This document shows positions 10,319-21,470 of a stretch of DNA of 64,000 nucleotides, piece by piece. Under the pieces are notes generated by a model. The model was not told the origin of the DNA. It saw only the letters and a program-made list of their open reading frames with translations, and searched no databases. This DNA is from Protula sp. h YS-2021 (taxonomy: Eukaryota > Annelida > Polychaeta > Sabellida > Serpulidae), in contig OX457031.1 of the NCBI GenBank assembly GCA_949752745.1, positions 40,335,502 through 40,399,501 of the forward strand, written 5' to 3'. A program made the translations under genes and the position numbers. Within the stretch, counting starts at the first letter, position 1, and every line of letters starts with the position of its first letter.

Positions 10319-11138
10319 TTTGACATTTAAAGCACTCGTGTTTGTACACGCAGTTTGACCATGTGCAGATTCCCTGGGAATTAAATTGTCTGCAATAACC
10401 CGGGGGACAGAACACGTTTTTCCGAAAGGGCTGGCTTTGGGAACGGAACTGTTTCAACTGTGCCGATTTTGCTGCGGCCAACAAATAAATTTCCTGATGA
10501 AGACTATCCCATGTAAGATCAGGGGAACGCTCCCTGAATTTACGGAAGTCCTCATCGTACTTAAGAGCAGCTTCTAGACCGAACGATTTATACAAGCCTT
10601 GTACAAACGACATATATTTAAAGAGCTGCCGTGACTTATCTGGAAAGTATTCTTGATAAATTGAAGAGAAAATTAAAAAAGCTGAAAACCATTGCTCACA
10701 GGATGCAATTTTGAGCTGCTTGGCCTTCTTATTGAGAGTCACACTGCCACTGTGTGAAATATTAAGGCTAATGTCTTGTTCATCCGGGTTCAGCAACTCA
10801 ACTAAGGAAACGTACTGATCACGCTTAATTTTGTCCAGAACGTTCCTGGCGACATGTAGGTGCAGAGTACTGGAGGCTGAATTGATAGGCTCACCTTCAA
10901 GGTGTGGATCGTCCGCATCCCGAAATAAAACTTCAAGGTCCTCGTCTTGGTCTTCCTGATTTAATGTTTCCCGATTTGTGACCGGCGTTTGTGTCGCAAT
11001 GGCGTCCTGTATAGCTTGGGCGATTACTGGTTGGAGCTGCTGGACGACTTCCTGGACAATGTCATCTTTTTTTGTCTTCTTGGAGGAAGCAGCAGTTGCT
11101 TTAGATGCCTTTCGTTTTGGAGCCATATCTATAGACAA
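10236..11138 (-). CDS. Gag-like protein of the DIRS/Ngaro retrotransposon
   Basis: A 300-residue protein with a very basic N-terminus (MAPKRKASKATAASSKKTKK), an acidic stretch around residues 60-75 and a helical middle. The C-terminus has a Cys/His cluster between about residues 244 and 281 (CPPGYCRQF, GICTWSNC, KHECFKCQ, HPGRTC), compatible with zinc-binding that holds RNA. It would package the element transcript. A second Met at 11126 is equally good as a start. It lies first in the three-frame set and overlaps the RT frame at its 3' end. Gag proteins are poorly conserved, so the call rests on position and the Cys cluster. Confidence 0.78.
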   Translation of the reverse strand: MSIDMAPKRKASKATAASSKKTKKDDIVQEVVQQLQPVIAQAIQDAIATQTPVTNRETLNQEDQDEDLEVLFRDADDPHLEGEPINSASSTLHLHVARNVLDKIKRDQYVSLVELLNPDEQDISLNISHSGSVTLNKKAKQLKIASCEQWFSAFLIFSSIYQEYFPDKSRQLFKYMSFVQGLYKSFGLEAALKYDEDFRKFRERSPDLTWDSLHQEIYLLAAAKSAQLKQFRSQSQPFRKNVFCPPGYCRQFNSQGICTWSNCVYKHECFKCQSDHPGRTCRTTEFTNGKQNKTLAKPKK

Positions 11139-11282
11139 GACAGGAAGAGGAGAAAAAAGTGTAAAATTGCTAAATAACTTAAGATAAACCTTAAGAAAAA
11201 AAAAAATAGCTTAAATAAAATGATGCAATTATTGCTAATTTAATAACGAACCAGTGAAACAATGAAGCTTCAGTAAAAAGTG

Positions 11283-11600
11283 AGGGAGTCATGCTTGGAG
11301 TTCAAAGTACATATTAAGATTAATTATGAAATCCAAACCGAGTCCCGTTATTATTATTATTATTATTACCATTATTATTATTATTATTATTATCATTACT
11401 TAATCGTTATTATTATAATGATGCAAGTAAAAAGTAATAATAGGGAGTTTAGTTTGGAGTTCTAGGTAATAAAGTAAATAATATGAAGTCCAAACTGAGT
11501 CCCGATATTTATAAAAATATTAATTGTTTTGTACAATAAAAAGTAAAGAATTCCTGTTTGGAATGGATAATTGAAATGAAAAGCCCAAACGGTGTTACAT
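11283..11600. repeat. Diverged direct repeats and ATT microsatellite upstream of gag
   Basis: About 65 bp at 11283-11348 (GGGAGTCATGCTTGGAGTTC to GAGTCCCG) recurs at 11443-11505, with a weaker third copy near 11545-11595. An (ATT)n tract at 11348-11400 lies between the first two. The repeats occupy the 5' leader of the retroelement and may be part of its terminal repeats, but no matching copy is seen at the other end. Confidence 0.55.
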
Positions 11601-12125
11601 AACATCAAAAAAGATGTAAAATTTTAAAAATTACTCACTCGCGTTCAGCTGGAATTCTCCTGGTTCACAAATTATCCAAGGTTTGCACGGAGCGTCAGTA
11701 ACAAGATATCCTGGGTTATTTAAAATTATTTACTGTAGTAACTGATCTTGTGACGAAACAACAGAATCCTAATGACGACACAAAAGAATCCAGTTTAAAA
11801 CGTCACAGCAACACCTATCCGAATATTCGTCCCCGTTTAAAGGAAAATACTTTAAATATCAGCAGTAATGTTTAAGGCGTCCCAGAGGTATCCAGAATAT
11901 ACTTTATAAGAAAACAAAATAATAGAGATATTCCAACAAAATTTAAACAAATTTATTTCTTAGCTTAATTATATAAAATGTGTTACACGCGAGGAGAGTA
12001 AAATGAATGAGGTTGCTGAATGCTTAACAGCTACCCTCATTGAGTACAGATAATTTTAGACCAATCAAATCAGAGGGACGGCTTATTCATAAATCCGTCT
12101 AGGTCAGTGGGCGGACCTAAACGGC

Positions 12126-12154
12126 AATATATATATATATTATACTACTGCTTA

Positions 12155-12188
<34 letters not shown>
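12126..12188. repeat. TA microsatellite at the right end of the retroelement
   Basis: (AT)n at 12127-12141 and (TA)n at 12159-12188, separated by the inverted end sequence of the retroelement. Confidence 0.8.
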
Positions 12189-12190
<2 letters not shown>

Positions 12191-12524
12191 CATTGAAAGC
12201 CTGAAGCAAGTATGCGAATTAACTGCCTCTTTAAAATTAAAACACTGCGGTCAGACCAGGGTAATGCACATTAACAAAAAAAACAGGCTTTCTGTACTGC
12301 AGAAATAGATGGGCCTCACTAATGACTATGTACCTACGTGTATTTATGTACTTAACTTGCACTTTGGCAATAAAGCCGATTGCAAAATGCATCATTCTCT
12401 GCTCCACACTTAACGATAATACGCGATGGTAATAGCGACGATATTCTCTTTTCGTTTACACGTGAGATAGTCGGTTGTGAGGCGAGAAGAGAAACCACAA
12501 CGAACCGTATTAAACCACCGCAAA

Positions 12525-12532
12525 TATATATA
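12525..12532 (+). promoter_or_regulatory. Possible TATA box upstream of the DUF1647-like gene
   Basis: TATATATAG, 277 bases before the ATG, in a GC-mixed stretch. An open frame across it (12380-12727) looks like chance. No other promoter signal is evident. Confidence 0.2.
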
Positions 12533-12801
12533 GTCAGAAGTGCACAGCGTGCCGTTTTCGGTACCGGAAGAGTACGGCTGCACGTATCTACAGGGCGTAT
12601 GCACCAGTTAAAATACTACTGTTTCCTTTGTAAACGGACTGACGATCATGAATTGTTATTCGCCACATGTGAAAAAGCCAAAATACATGTGCCTGCCAGA
12701 AATTTACTCTCCTCAGAAAGTTCATAAATATAGCCTACAAAATGTAATTGCCGTAAATATTACCCCCCAAAATTCATATCTTTAGTCAGTGGAATTTTAA
12801 A

Positions 12802-14082
12802 ATGAATTTGACAATGATACAGTTGACATCTGTGTGTAAATTAAGGCCAAGACGGAGGCTTTTTGAGCGTTTACTAATCTCCGGCTGCTTACTCTATCTG
12901 TGTTCAGTGCTTCTCAGATCCATGACACGTGCTGAAATAAAAGAACACACAACAGAGATTCAGATAAGGTATTTAAAAAAGAGCGAAGATGTCTTTCATG
13001 GAAATGCATACGCCGCGGAAGGATATAATGAAAAACAAGTAAACCACGTAAATATAAAGGAGTCTCGGTCACATGTTTCAAGACTGTCAGAAGCCCGCAA
13101 GGATTGGCTAAACGCCATGGAACTGGTTTACAAACACCACCAGGAAAAACCACCAACGACCAGACCGACATTTAAAAAAGATGATGCACCTATATATGAA
13201 TACCATGCACCTTTTTCAAAGGATATCATTGGTAAACCTCTTCGTTTTGAACCAGAACTTCTTCATTTACTAGAACTGCCTTTCAAGGAGTTTATTACAC
13301 TGTCCGAAGACAATGTACAAGAGTTTGTGTTTGTAACAGCAGCAAATTCTGATTACTATAATGGTCTTTTGGGACTACTTTCGAGTATTCAAACGCATTT
13401 TCCAGAGAAGGAACTCATTGTTTATGATCTGGGTTTGACTTTAAACCAAAGTAAAGAAATAGAAGAATTGTGCAATGTTTATTTAAGAGATTTTAGAACT
13501 ATTTTCGCATCATTTCCGGCTCATATGAAGGATCTACTTTCCTACGCGTGGAAAGCGCCGATAATACATGACGTAATGAGGTCCTATGATGGCGTTTTCT
13601 GGGTTGACGCGTCCATACGCTTTACATCCACTAATTTGACCCGAACGTTTCATAAATTAATACACTTTACTCAGGGTGCCATAATGTTCACAAACACAGG
13701 CCATTCCAATTACGCTGTAACTGCGAAACAAATGTACCATTATTTTCCAACCCGCATGGAGGAAATGCAACGGATCGAACAGCTGGAAGCGAACAGCATG
13801 CTGCTTTACCGGACGAGACCAGTATATACAAATGTCATTCAGTGGTGGACTTTATGCTCTTTGGATATGCATTGTATCAGTCCCATAACGCGGCGATTTT
13901 GCAACTTCAAAGAAAATAAATTCACCGAATTCGCCCAGTGTCACAGATTTGACCAATCGGCCATTAATATACTACTGGCAAATTTCATGGATTTTAAGGA
14001 ATATGAATATATATCTCCTGATCACGTGTTTGATATAAATAGAAATGGATCTACAGGGACACTTACTTTGACAGTGTGTTAA
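12802..14082 (+). CDS. DUF1647-like type II membrane protein, probable Golgi glycosyltransferase-like
   Basis: A single-exon gene for 426 residues. A short basic cytoplasmic tail (RPRRRLFER) is followed by one hydrophobic segment at about residues 25-40, then a stem and a lumenal domain: type II topology typical of Golgi enzymes. Motifs typical of the DUF1647 group as I know it are FVFVTAANSDYY (175-186), YDLGL, YAWKAPII (from 248), FWVDASIRF (from about 266), NVIQWWTLCSL and HRFDQSAINILL (from 381). VDAS may stand where glycosyltransferases have DxD. The substrate is unknown. The start is the first ATG after in-frame stops, in an AAAATG context. AATAAA lies 43 bases after the stop. Intronless copies suggest a retroposed, expanded family. 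The reading frame is complete. Confidence 0.8.
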   Translation: MNLTMIQLTSVCKLRPRRRLFERLLISGCLLYLCSVLLRSMTRAEIKEHTTEIQIRYLKKSEDVFHGNAYAAEGYNEKQVNHVNIKESRSHVSRLSEARKDWLNAMELVYKHHQEKPPTTRPTFKKDDAPIYEYHAPFSKDIIGKPLRFEPELLHLLELPFKEFITLSEDNVQEFVFVTAANSDYYNGLLGLLSSIQTHFPEKELIVYDLGLTLNQSKEIEELCNVYLRDFRTIFASFPAHMKDLLSYAWKAPIIHDVMRSYDGVFWVDASIRFTSTNLTRTFHKLIHFTQGAIMFTNTGHSNYAVTAKQMYHYFPTRMEEMQRIEQLEANSMLLYRTRPVYTNVIQWWTLCSLDMHCISPITRRFCNFKENKFTEFAQCHRFDQSAINILLANFMDFKEYEYISPDHVFDINRNGSTGTLTLTVC

Positions 14083-14124
14083 AAGGATTGAATGGGACGC
14101 GAGTATGAAACATGTGGATCTGAC

Positions 14125-14130
14125 AATAAA
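14125..14130 (+). promoter_or_regulatory. Poly(A) signal of the DUF1647-like gene
   Basis: AATAAA, 43 bases past the TAA stop. A short 3' UTR ending before the TA microsatellite would follow. Confidence 0.45.
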
Positions 14131-14255
14131 CACGTCAACATGAATCACGCGAGGATTGAATATTTTAGGTGATAACTGTTATGAATATCATCATTGTTAA
14201 AAAATTTCTGGTTTAGATATATGAAAAGCAGTATTCCCCCTTTTCTCCTTTTACG

Positions 14256-14819
<564 letters not shown>

Positions 14820-14894
<75 letters not shown>
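14820..14894. repeat. TA microsatellite, right block
   Basis: (TA)n with one C; partner of the block at 14257-14364. Confidence 0.95.
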
Positions 14895-14898
<4 letters not shown>

Positions 14899-15179
14899 GA
14901 CGTTCTTATAGGAAAACGGGGAGGTGGGATGCTGAATTACCTCAAGCCTGGAGCGACATCCAGTGTCGTTGTTTTAAAATGATAGGCTAAATAGAGCACA
15001 AATCTTAGATCCCGAGAAACAAACGTAAAATACGATGCTCAGTAGCGTGAAATAAGTATAAGTATTTTGTCAAGTAAAATTGAATGGTATCGGTGACAAA
15101 ACTTTGTTTGTCTTTTCAATGAATAAAATATGCTAACCCAAGAATAGAAAGTATACAGCAACTTTGAGCACCAAAATAT

Positions 15180-16292
15180 CAAAAGCTGCTTATCAGGTTG
15201 CGTGGAGGAGATTTGTCGGGCCCGTACTCGGCGGTCGTTGTGATCCCAAAGGTGTTCAATTGCATTACCGCGGTAAGATCCTGTGAATAGGCAGGTCATG
15301 GCATAGGCTGAATGTTGTTAGTCTGCATGCACTGTTGACACGGATGGGCGACGTAAGGTTTCCATCGATAACCATCAGTTGCGAGTGCCATTCGAATCGT
15401 ATTGCTCTCCCCCCCCCCCCTCCATATCATCACCGAACCACACCATAGCGATTAACTAGCCGAATATAATGCCCAGTGTAACGTTCTCCGACGCGCCTAT
15501 ATACGCGCTCATGACCGTCTGCGCGATACATTTGAAACCGCGACTCGAAACTAAAAACCACCACTCGAGTCCAGTTGCGCTGTTTCCAAGCTCCCTGACT
15601 ATATGCACATCTCCAGTTAACGCGATTTTGACGCCGATGGGCATCATACACAAGACTGATATATTGCAGTGTCAATACAACCAAAGCGAATGGCGACATC
15701 TGGTCTGCCACAACGAATTCCACGGTTGGGAAGGCAATTAATGAACGTTTGACTATAAATTCGTGGACTGTGAATGCCTGGGGTCTCGTTAGCAGTCATT
15801 TTCAGCAGTGCGAAAACGGTCAAGTAGATGTTGTAGGCGAGTCCGTCAATCCTGACGAGCGGTCGTCACACGTGTTCGATCGCTACGAGGTCTGACTCGA
15901 GTAGTTCCAGTGCTCTTCATATCGTCTTTCCAATCGATATATTGCAGCTTGAAGAACAGGCCGATCGCTTACCCTCTTTTCGCTTGCGTAGACTGTGGCA
16001 TTTTTATTCGTGATTGTTTCAAAAAATTTTCAATTGTTCAAACACATGCCTATGTTTCAAGAGCACACACGACTAATTAAATAGCACCTAAACACAAACA
16101 CATACTTGCTTTGACAGTACCTTTGCTGATAATCAAGTTGTTTCACACCTACCTCATTATTTCGTTAATTGTGCTAAAAATGGACATACCCTGTAAAGAT
16201 GTAAAACAAATCGTATGTATAAATATAAAGATCATACCTAATAGATAAAAAGTTATTTAACTATTGCACTGTACACTTTTTTGGGTCAGTAT
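15180..16292 (-). pseudogene. Decayed Tc1-like transposase and element end
   Basis: Read on the minus strand, pieces of a Tc1-like DDE transposase appear in several frames with stops. Around 15830-15900 there is a TGTTRVRPRSRSRVTT-like helix-turn-helix linker. At 15430-15723 there is a region with WTRVVVFSFESRF and DGHERVYRRVGER, where Phe stands in place of the catalytic Asp usual in FSDESRF. At 15180-15240 there is AIEHLWDHNDRRVRAR, the usual end of the catalytic domain. TACTGACCCAAAAAAGTG (reverse of about 16275-16292) resembles a Tc1-type terminal repeat. The missing Asp and the stops show it is dead. The middle part, with the second catalytic Asp, is too decayed to place. Confidence 0.75.
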
Positions 16293-17622
16293 AGTTTAAT
16301 TGGTTGAATGAGGTTAGTCTGTACGTGCAGAATTCCAACTCAAATTCTGTTTTTGCTATATTCAAAGTTGACCTTGTTACTGGCTCTGCGGGATATTAGC
16401 AACCAGGAATACTTATCACAGTTTACGAATTCTCTAAATTACACGCAGAATAGCCCCTTTGAATTGGCATCGTGTTGCCTTCCTGTCCCTTAATGCTATA
16501 CTTTGAACGATACCGGCTGGACATGGTTTGTCAATGGAATGGAATAAAGTAGTATAAACACCGACACGAAAGGGAGATCGCTTGTGGGCGGAAGACATAA
16601 CCAGGACACTTGTAAATCACGATTGGGAATAGATAATGTCAGTAATGCATTCCTCATTGGGCTTGCTTATCAAATCTCGCCTGAGACGTTGAGAAAATGT
16701 CAAAGTCTCGGAAATGAGCCCGCGGGAAGCTGTTCGTGATGCAGCAAACATGATCTACTGCAACTGCTTTACCCTAAAAATAGCACGAGACCTCCATTGA
16801 TTTATGCTTTCAGGAACTGGCGAAGGACACTTATCGCTTAAGTGTGTTTTGCTTCTTTTCCCCCTTCATTCCAGATATAACGGACAATCAAAGCATCGTT
16901 TCTCTCAGGCTTAAGTTAATTGATTTTGCCTAGTTATGAAATATTGGAAAGTTTAGAAAAGATTTTTAAAAAAGAATTTGCTCTAGATTTAAACTCATAT
17001 AATCCTAAAATTGATTTCAAAGAATAAAAAATTTCAAGTTAAAAACAATTTAATGGAAACTTAACGAAAGATCACATGGTATAGAAGTCAAACCAACGCA
17101 ATAAACATTTTCACAAAATGCTTTTCTAAGTGGAATATTCTAGTGCCTTTAAGTACCACGTGTTCAGTGGACCTTATCAACTAGCATACTTGCAGGACTC
17201 ACATATTTTATAATCGATACTGAACAACATGATAAAAGGAAAGCTTAAACTGCAAAAATTTAATAATTAATAATATACTCTGTTGTTATATTAGCATGAC
17301 TAAATAATAAAAAGCTAACACCTTTTTCTAATTTACAGACATATGTATGTATTTGTTTTGTTTTGTTTTCTAATCTCTGTTTCAACAAATAAAACAGTGT
17401 GACCTGGGGAAATTTTCAATAAACAACAAAACACTAAAATGTTTCAGAAAATATGTTAGATACTGTATATTTGGTAAACTGGCAAATTTTTGTTACTTGT
17501 TTCGTTCATTATACCTTCGGTTGTTGTTTAAGCACAGCAGAAACAGAAAAAGAAGTTCTAAAAACTTTTACAATACTGCTTTTTTTTACTAAGGATTTGA
17601 ACATAACATTTATGGTTTAACT
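16293..17622. other. AT-rich DNA without recognisable features
   Basis: No coding region, RNA gene or repeat recognised. Confidence 0.45.
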
Positions 17623-19790
17623 AGACCGATTTCGCAACCGAGTTGCGAAACAAACACTTGGGATACTACAAAAATACTTGTTGACTGAGCTAAAAATTTC
17701 TTATCTTATTTCAGTTTTTAAATTCGCATTTTGATTCTTGATTCTGTTCCGGTTTAGGTTTGCATGGAGAATGAAAATTTTCAGACATAATTAGATATTA
17801 AATAAAATCTAGCTATTTGCAAATCATTAAAGAACATAGCAATGCTTTATAGAAGATCAATAATGTCAGAAGCACATGCTAACCGTTTTCGAGATAATAG
17901 TCAACTTCCGGTTTTTGACCTTGACCGTGCTCCAAAAGGCCAAGGTCACCTAGGTACCTCTTATGTAACGTTTTTTAGGCCCAAATGATGGAGCTCAAAA
18001 TCGCTCTATCTCTAACGTTTTCAAGATAATAGTAAACTTCCGGTTTATGAACTTGACCGTGCTCCAAAAGGTCAAGGTCACCGAGTTACATCTTATGTAA
18101 CGTTGTTTAGGCCCAAAGGGTCGAAAATGAGCTCAAAATTGCTCTATCTGTAACCGTTTTCGAGATAATACTCAACTTCCGGTTTTTTACCCTTATTGTG
18201 ACCCAGGTCAAGGTCACTGAGGTACCTCACTGAGGCTCAAAGGGTCGAACATGAGCTCAAAATAGCTCTATCTCTAACCGTTTTCGAGATAAGTCGGCCT
18301 GTCGCTAACGGCGCGTGAAGTCACGTGACCTTTGACCTTGACCCTCAAGGTCAAGATTAGTGATGAAAGTTTTCCTCCTACAGAGTACGTTTTATGTATT
18401 CAAGCTGGGATTTGAGCACCTTCATGGCTACTTTTCGTGATTAATAGGCGTTTCAAAAAATATTCTGACCTCACTTTGACCTTGACCTCTGAGGTTCCTG
18501 GTCAAAACTTTTTGCGGATTTGACGACAACTCATTACCCTCTATGTCTCTGCCACATGCCGTCTTTCTACGACAAACTCTGTAGCAGGGTTTTCTGGAAA
18601 CCACTTTGAGGTAAAAAAAATACTTTGACCTCAATCTGACCTTGACCTTCAAGGTCAACGTCAAAACATTTTACGGATTTGACAACAACTCATCACCCTC
18701 TATCACTGTACCAAATTTCATCGTCCTACGTCAAATAGCGTAGGAGGAGTTTTCTGGAAACCTCCGTGACGGAAAAAAATGATAAAAAAAGGGCAGAAAT
18801 TTCGAGAAAAACTACAAACTTATACTCATTTACAAACGACGTTTGCAAGTGGGAACTATGCACCTATCGGGGTTTTCGAAATAATATATCGTCAAAAAAT
18901 AGTAAGAGTGATCAATAAATGAACACTACACAGTTATCACTACCACAGTTCCGTAGCATTCAATATATTCACAAATTATAACGCAGTTATTTGTAAAAAA
19001 AAAGTTTAATAAAAATACATTTGCTATCCGTGCTCAACTTTTCACTGATTGCAGCATTGAAAAAAGCCCAGTTCATCACAGCCACCTACTTACAAAACAA
19101 CATTACTGCATGGTCACCTGGCCACAGAGTAGCTTTTCATTATGAGAGAGGCCACAAGCCACATACAGCCGTATTAATCTGCACTATACTTAATCGCGCG
19201 CCCGCAATAGGCACCTTATACTGTGATGTGCGTGTTATAACACTTGTGTGCATTTCGGGGGGGGGGAGGCGTTTTACAGGGCATTGGAGGGTTTAAAGTA
19301 ATTTTTATCCGTCAATTGGTATTCAGTTAAGCGTTCTGTATACTAATAACAAAAATTCTGCTTTAAAACCGTCCAGAAACCCAAAAAATCGAAAAATGAC
19401 GTCATTATGACGTCATACGCTAAAATTAAGGCTTTCACGAAGTCCTTTGTATTTGACGTATTTGACGCCAAATCTCTAGCTCCAGCCGTTTTGAAGATAT
19501 TAAGCTCTAAAATATTCATGACGTCATAAGATGCAGAAGATGACGTCATACGTAAAAAATTTTTCGCGTGGATCGAGTTTACCACCTATCCTATCTGTGT
19601 GCCAAGTTTCACTTTCCTAGCTCAAACGGTCTCGGAGGAGAAGCGCGGAAACCAAGTGACGAAGAATAACAAAAAATACGAAATATGAAAAAAAAAATTT
19701 AAAAAAAGGAAGAAAAGAGAAATGTACGGAATTCGAGGTAATTTAAAATCTCCTTGGGACGTTGTCCCAAGTGTAAATAACAGTCTGAAG
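17623..19790 (+). mobile_element. Helentron-like element, probably split by a relative
   Basis: The 5' end is AACTAGACC with stem-loop TTTCGCAACCGAGTTGCGAAA and then ACACTTGGGATAC. The 3' end that pairs with it lies at 19759-19790: stem-loop CTTGGGACGTTGTCCCAAG followed by TGTAAATAA. Between them, 18845-18855 carries the 3' end of another subfamily. The 19370-19790 part has four TGACGTCAT palindromes and the GTCTCGGAGGAG.AG segment common to this group. Confidence 0.55.
17870..18855 (+). mobile_element. 5'-truncated Helentron-like element with about three repeat units
   Basis: The stretch has three units of the same repeat seen at 34967-36561 (TTCCGGTTT at about 17906, 18038 and 18177), then the TTTGACCTTGACC tail segments, and ends with TTTGCAAGTGGGAACTATGC as in the 34967 copy. 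No matching 5' end (CCCACTTGCAA) is present. Confidence 0.5.
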
Positions 19791-20156
19791 CTCAAATCAA
19801 AATCGCTTATGGTTATACAGTGAAACCATCATATCTGAAAAGTAATGGAGCAACAATGCACCCTTACAATCAGTAGGTTTCAAGCGTGAATCAGACTTTT
19901 TCTGATTGATGCCCAGTTTGCAGTTGAAGTAAAACTAATGAAAATCCCAGAAATAAATTTGTGTTTCTCACCTTTATCTGAGTGTTCTTGAATATCAGTA
20001 CATCACAAAAAAGGCTATATAACTGCTCATATATACTACGTACGTCAAATAAATAAATTTGTACACACAACTGTATTTTCCGTTTACTTTTCCAACTCTG
20101 CGTTGGAATAGAACCAGTCCTTCAGTTTATTAAATACAGTTGTTTACTGAATTTAA
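19791..20156. other. Unannotated AT-rich DNA
   Basis: Nothing recognised. Confidence 0.45.
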
Positions 20157-20175
20157 CGCACACACACACACACAC

Positions 20176-20217
<42 letters not shown>
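20157..20217. repeat. CA then TA microsatellite
   Basis: (CA)n at about 20158-20175 followed by (TA)n to 20215. Confidence 0.9.
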
Positions 20218-20220
<3 letters not shown>

Positions 20221-21227
20221 ACACCAATAATAAATTTGTTGCTTATTTGAAAAGTAAAACCAAAAAGGATAGCAGCGAACAGCAATGCTACATATGAACA
20301 CAAATCTTACCTTTAAAATAAAGTGCTGGTTATAAGGAAATGCAAGCATGATTTTGACTTACGGCTGATCACATATTTATTGGCCAGATTTACTGACAAT
20401 CTTTTTGCTTGTACATATTTTTAACTGTTCCTGTGTGTGAAATACGAACTCGATTGGAGAACATTTGATCTTGTCCAACGATGGCTAGTCAATAGTCAAA
20501 AGTCAATAGTCAATAGTGAGTTACACGACTTGCTCTTTGATCTCTGCTTCAATACGGTTTTTTTAATGGGATTTAAAAGATGAAAGTTTCTGAATGAATT
20601 CACATCGAATATAGATCTGAAGTAATTATAACAGTTAACTTATCTTGCATTTCAGCCACCTTCATTCTGAAGTTAATTGATTTCTGAAATCTTCTGCTGG
20701 GCACAATCTCCAAAATAATTTTTTACCGATATATTTGTATTAGATTCACAGAACAACTTTCAAGAATCCCCCCCCCCACCTCTCTCCGCTCAAGAATAAA
20801 GTACTGAAAACTGGAAAACACAAAGGTATATATACATCGTGACAGTAACTGTACATCTTGCATCCTTCACAAATTTTGAATATACTTAAAGCAAGTTTAC
20901 ACCCATGCTAGTTTTGTTTTAAAAAATAAAGAACATTAAAGGAAAATGTGTGGCGTAAAATGTTACAGTTGCACGTTCATTCGAATCCGGGCCACTTGCT
21001 GGGAGTTTGTTAATGTGATCATAACTGGCTCAGTGCAGAAATAAATATTTTTGCATCTGTATGATCAAAGGCTAGGGAGATGCAGTTTTGCCCAAGACTC
21101 AATCCAGTCCGTACATAGAGAGGGTCGGATCGGGTGCATGCATCCTGATCAGAGACGCAGGTGGTCTCCCAAGACCGGTTTTCATGTATCTAGAAGGCCT
21201 ACATGCGTAGAGTTAGTTTTCGAAAAA
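20218..21227. other. Unannotated DNA
   Basis: A short AGTCAATAGTCAA-type repeat near 20488-20515 is the only structure seen. No gene recognised. Confidence 0.4.
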
Positions 21228-21470
21228 ATACACTCAACAAATGCAAAAACGCAACTCTGAAACCTGCAAAATTTATATGTGAAAAATAATTAATCCTCAA
21301 TATAATTGTGTATTTTAGTACTGAAATGTCAAGCTTTTAATTTCGGAAAACAAAATCAACTTTGATTCTAAAGCGATAATAACACGTAGTGAAACAAACG
21401 CTCTTAATATTGAGTGCATCCTCCACCAGCGTCCCTTACTGCAATTAATTTGCGTCGCATAGATCTTATT
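21228..21470 (-). mobile_element. 3' end remnant of a Tc1/mariner-like element
   Basis: On the minus strand, 21470-21415 reads like the end of a Tc1-type transposase (RRKLIAVRDAGGGCTQY with a stop), followed by about 170 bp and the terminus TGCGTTTTTGCATTTGTTGA(GTGTA). The rest of the element is missing. Confidence 0.45.

Larger units (their letters stand above)
7380..12158 (-). mobile_element. DIRS/Ngaro-type tyrosine-recombinase retrotransposon, about 4.8 kb
   Basis: Three overlapping minus-strand reading frames, gag, RT-RNase H and tyrosine recombinase, are all open. CAGATAAGCAGTAGTATA at 7380-7397 is repeated inverted at 12141-12158, and the match runs on into TA repeats (about 32 bp in all), which suggests inverted ends. 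The element lacks an integrase and an aspartic protease, as expected for this order. The RT frame has no methyltransferase domain, which is more like Ngaro than DIRS1, yet inverted rather than split direct repeats are what I can see. The boundaries are therefore provisional. Confidence 0.75.

Noticed and set aside
10978..11187. Plus-strand open frames opposite gag
   Set aside because: Shadows of the minus-strand gag gene with no independent support.
12380..12727. 115-codon frame upstream of the DUF1647-like gene
   Set aside because: No recognisable domain, and it spans the likely promoter and leader of the downstream gene.
20975..21000. TTCATTCGAATCCGGG, like a tRNA T loop
   Set aside because: No A box at the right distance and no cloverleaf; likely chance.
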